NCBI RefSeq assembly: GCF_004102025.1
Contig: NZ_CP025228.1
Coordinates: 806,001 to 870,000 of the forward strand
Origin: Actinomyces qiguomingii
Lineage (GTDB): Bacteria > Actinomycetota > Actinomycetes > Actinomycetales > Actinomycetaceae
Direction of reading: 5' to 3'
DNA: 64,000 nucleotides
A program made the position numbers and the translations under genes. The notes under the pieces were generated by a model. It made no database searches and was not told the DNA's origin. It saw only the letters and a program-made list of their open reading frames with translations. The first letter of the stretch is position 1; every line of letters starts with the position of its first letter. Of this stretch, positions 61,304-64,000 are shown one piece after another.

Positions 61304-61954
61304 TTTTGCTGGGCGACCGGGGACAGCAGGAGTTGACGAAGCTGGTGGTTGGGTGGGGGCGGGGATGAGTGCGTGTGCGGCGCCCGTGGGCGCGCCACCC
61401 AAGAATGAGTGGGGCACCGTATGGTCAATTCCGCTTGGAACAAGGCTGTAGGGATGTGGTGGTGTGGGGCGAGAGGACGTATAGTCAAAGGTGTTTGTAC
61501 TTGGGAATTGGCGGCTCCGCTTCCAGCCAGTTCGAACGCGAAGTGCCGCAGGCCTTCGGCGTGAAAACGGCCTGACAAAGACACAACAACCGAGACTCCA
61601 GAAAACGCTCAGCGTTCCACATGACCTGGCTGATCAGACGTCTGCGATCCGGCGCGTAAGCGGTCCGCGGTTTGTTGATTCGTCGGTTGCGGCGCCGGGT
61701 CTGGCAGCCGTAGGGCCAGGCAGGCGGACAACGACATTCAGGAAGCTGCTCACGACGGCTTTACGGACGCCGTCACTGAGCCTTTCCCATCAGGAACCCC
61801 GGGTCCACCGGGATCTGCGTGATGACAGGGAAGATTCGGTACAACGCGGGGGCACTGCGGCCCCCCCGTGGACGCGACCCTCACTCTCTACCGACAATTA
61901 CCGGCTCTTCGCGCCGTTCTCCTCCTCCGAGCCGCCAGTTCTGGCGAGAAAGGC
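61304..61954. other. Gene-free stretch
   Basis: No frame here looks like a protein I can recognise; the longest open frames have shifting composition and no start signal. No inverted repeat or tandem array stands out. It may hold decayed coding DNA between the Tad module remnant and the flavodoxin gene. Confidence 0.5.
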
Positions 61955-62470
61955 TCACTGTACTTCAATCCCTAGCTGCTGCAGCCAGTGGTGTACGCCG
62001 TCGGTGTTGATATTCGCGTCCAGTCGGGTGCCCGGCTGCCAGTCGCCCGTGGTGCTCAGCGCGGCCAGTTCGTGGGAGCTGGTGCCGACTGGGGAGGAGT
62101 ATGAGGTGCAGAACGGGATCACAGTCTTGGTGGTGAAGTCGTTGTTCTTCACGAAGTCGTTCAGAACCCAGCAGGCCTCGCCCCACCAGATGGGGTATCC
62201 GATGAGCACGATGTGATAGTCGGTGAAGCTCTCCGGAGTGTTCTGCACCAGGGTGATATGGCGCAGGCTGTGATCGACGTGCTCGCGTGAGACCCGGCTG
62301 TGCGGGTCGTTGTAGTCCAGGTCGGGTTCGGAGTAGGGAGCGGCTGGCGTGAGTACGAAGGTGTCGGCGCCCAGCGCCCGGGTGATGGTCTCGGCCACAC
62401 GACGGGTGTGCCCATGGGCCGAATAGTGGACGACGAGGATCTTCGAATCCGTGAGTTTGTGAGCGGTCAT
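61955..62470 (-). CDS. Flavodoxin family protein
   Basis: A 171-residue flavodoxin-fold protein. The FMN phosphate loop follows the first strand: ILVVHYSAHGHTRRVAETI. IVLIGYPIWWGEACWVLNDF gives the second flavin loop with its aromatic pair, and VIPFCTSYSSPVGTSSHEL the third. This is the long-loop type (Flavodoxin_4-like) seen in lactobacilli and actinobacteria, rather than a classical electron carrier with a ferredoxin partner. No redox partner is adjacent. Confidence 0.88.
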   Translation of the reverse strand: MTAHKLTDSKILVVHYSAHGHTRRVAETITRALGADTFVLTPAAPYSEPDLDYNDPHSRVSREHVDHSLRHITLVQNTPESFTDYHIVLIGYPIWWGEACWVLNDFVKNNDFTTKTVIPFCTSYSSPVGTSSHELAALSTTGDWQPGTRLDANINTDGVHHWLQQLGIEVQ

Positions 62471-62561
62471 GGCGTGGGCTCCCCATAGAGTGCGGTATGC
62501 GGTACGAAGTAACGATACCGGTTCGCCAGCATGCCGTAACTCGGAAGCAGGGCGGTTAAGC

Positions 62562-63093
62562 GGCTCTTCCGGTTTGAGGCGTTGCGGGTGGATGTGGGCC
62601 CAGGTGGCTGCTGGCCTCGTACTTGGACCGGGTCTCTGCGCTTGGACCGGGTCTCTGCGCTTGGACCGCGCTACTGCGCTTGGACCATCTGAGAGTGCGT
62701 TTCAGGCAGTCCAACGGCAGTCAGGCAGTCCATCCGCAGCCAGGGGTCCAACGGCAGCCGGGCAGTCCAGTCCCAGCCGATCGGACCCGGGGAGCCCGGC
62801 CGACACCCGGACGCCCTAGCCTGCCCGCCACACCAGGACGGTAGGCCAGTACCGAAGAGACAAAGTGTCCAGAATCGGCACAAACACCCCGCCCCGCCCG
62901 GCACAGGCCCTCAAAATCGTTGGAACCATGCGGACCTGGTGGGCGGCGCCGGGCGGGGGAACATCGTGTGCCCCGAATCCGGATACTTCCCCCACCCTGC
63001 CAGCCCCACCAACCGAACTCGATGGTCATATCTACCGATTTCGATGGTTATAACGACCGAACTCGGCGAACACACCCTCAAACCGGAAGAGCC
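62562..63093. mobile_element. 532-bp ISL3-type MITE with 8-bp target duplication
   Basis: The ends are GGCTCTTCCGGTTTGAGG on the left and its inverse on the right. The perfect direct repeat GGTTAAGC flanks it (62554–62561 and 63094–63101). Inside lie three 19-base units CTTGGACCGGGTCTCTGCG (from 62622, last diverged), a stem-loop with TGAGAGTGCGTTTC (62680–62713), inverted arms 62863–62887 and 62964–62990 around TCGTTGGAACCATGCGG, and two 22-base units ACCGAACTCGATGGTCATAT (from 63012). It encodes no transposase. The rest of 62471–63175 shows no gene. Confidence 0.87.
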
Positions 63094-63175
63094 GGTTAAG
63101 CGCGCAAGGGTGCCGTCGTCCCACATGTCGGGGACGACGACACCCGCGTCGCAGAAGCGAGTGAGCTGCCTCGAC

Positions 63176-64000
63176 TCAGCTCTTGGGCTCGGGGGAGACG
63201 GTGAAGTCCACGCCGGCCTCTTCGGCTGCGGCCACATCCGCCTCCGCATGGTGCTCGACGGCGAACTCGTTACGCTGCTTGCCGTGGAAGCCCCAGATGG
63301 CGAAGGCGTAACCGATAATCGCGAAACTCACCAGGACCATATAGGCCACGCGCGGGCTCAAGTTCATCAGTGAGGGGGTGACGGAGGCCGCCAGGGCGGC
63401 GACGATCCGGGCCGCGAACACAATATTGCCCTGGGCGGTGGCACGTACCAGGGTGGGGAAGGACTCCTGTGTCCAGACTTTCATGATGCCCTCGAATGCG
63501 AAGGCGCCCCCGAAACCATTGATCAGGGACACGGCGATGTAGCTCCACACGTGGAAGCCGCCGATGATGTAGATGAAGTATGAGCCGGCGTAGCAGGCGG
63601 CGCCGAGGTAGAAGTAGGTCATGCGCTTGGGTGTGTCCACGATCCGCATGAACCAGATGCCCCAGATGAAGCCGAGTGGCATCATTGCCAGGCCGATCTG
63701 GTTGGAGAAGGCGATGTCCATGCCGATGATGTTGTGGTTGATCCAGGTGGTGAACTGACCGCCGGTGTTGGCGGGGATGTTGACCAGTGCGTAGAAGACG
63801 ACCAGTGCGATGAAAGGCTTGAAGTAGGGCGGCTTGAGCAGGGTGCCGATGGTGACTCGCTCAGATCGCACGGTGCCGCCGCCTAACTGGCGTTCACGGC
63901 GCGCCGCCAGCCAGACCTCGGATTCGGGGATGGGCAGGCGCAGTAGCAGGGTGACCAGCGCCACCACCAGGACCTGGCCGTACATGACCTGGCCGCCCAG
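63176..64000 (-). CDS. MFS transporter, C-terminal part (runs off the window)
   Basis: The frame is open to the window edge, so only about 275 residues of the C-terminal part are seen. They hold the central cytoplasmic loop (ESEVWLAARRERQLGG), where PESEVWL is like the PES motif of sugar porters, and six spans, including FIALVVFYALVNIPANTGG and VWSYIAVSLINGFGGAFAF. ESFPTLVRATAQG is the conserved loop between spans 10 and 11. The acidic tail ends FTVSPEPKS. It is probably a sugar or polyol porter; the substrate is not readable. Confidence 0.85.
   Translation of the reverse strand: MGGQVMYGQVLVVALVTLLLRLPIPESEVWLAARRERQLGGGTVRSERVTIGTLLKPPYFKPFIALVVFYALVNIPANTGGQFTTWINHNIIGMDIAFSNQIGLAMMPLGFIWGIWFMRIVDTPKRMTYFYLGAACYAGSYFIYIIGGFHVWSYIAVSLINGFGGAFAFEGIMKVWTQESFPTLVRATAQGNIVFAARIVAALAASVTPSLMNLSPRVAYMVLVSFAIIGYAFAIWGFHGKQRNEFAVEHHAEADVAAAEEAGVDFTVSPEPKS

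Noticed and set aside
61491..62216. A 241-codon open frame on the plus strand
   Set aside because: It overlaps the clear flavodoxin gene on the other strand and shows no domain or plausible start site.

Overview
High-GC actinobacterial chromosome, most like Actinomyces or a close relative (inferred from gene content: a BldC-type regulator beside the 32-residue basic ribosomal protein bS22, tRNA-Trp–secE–nusG–rplK–rplA, high-GC codon use, twin-arginine lipoproteins). The species cannot be fixed from the sequence alone.

Layout. (1) 0–8.5 kb: bldC-like gene, bS22, then an arabinan-use locus: a LacI regulator facing an operon of substrate-binding lipoprotein, two permeases, cytoplasmic GH43 and YesL-like DUF624 protein, with a secreted GH43 endo-arabinanase divergent from it. 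The operon has a readable promoter with a palindromic operator just after the -10 box. (2) 8.6–14 kb: murB, adenosine deaminase, an aminoglycoside-phosphotransferase-fold protein and an AGCS sodium:amino-acid symporter. (3) 14–16.4 kb: a GntR/FCD regulator remnant, a 551-bp non-autonomous ISL3-type element with a perfect 8-bp target duplication, and D(-)-tartrate dehydratase with its own operator-like promoter. (4) 16.4–19 kb: a calpain-like cysteine protease carrying a pilin-type (class III) signal, with a small membrane-anchored neighbour, followed by dispersed repeats. (5) 19.1–23.2 kb: aminotransferase, tRNA-Trp, secE, nusG, rplK, rplA. (6) 23.4–61.3 kb: a very large Tad (Flp) pilus region. 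It holds a Ser/Thr kinase with a beta-propeller sensor, an OmpA-type lipoprotein, the core cpaB–cpaE–tadE–cpaF–tadB–tadC set, a two-component system and flp. After this comes an accessory module (OmpA lipoprotein, TadG-like protein, then proteins called here P1 to P7) present once complete, once nearly complete and once gutted. (7) 52–60.6 kb: two inverted ISAs1-family copies (one split by an IS3-family element) and a decayed ISL3-family element have rearranged module copies 2 and 3. (8) 61.3–64 kb: a non-coding stretch, a flavodoxin, a second 532-bp ISL3-type MITE with a perfect 8-bp target duplication, and the C-terminal part of an MFS transporter leaving the window.

How it works together (inference). 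The Tad machine would assemble Flp pilin and TadE/TadG-type pseudopilins. The kinase and the histidine kinase/response regulator probably control it. The OmpA lipoproteins could anchor the apparatus to the wall, and the tandem lipoproteins P2, P3, P4 and P6 look like related exported domains. Several large proteins (the calpain-like protease and P5) carry the same class III prepilin signal as Flp, which suggests pilus-associated or pseudopilin-tethered effector domains. The most novel material is this cargo set, the CpaE–TadE fusion, the module triplication with gene conversion and IS-driven inversion, and the ISL3-type MITE family.
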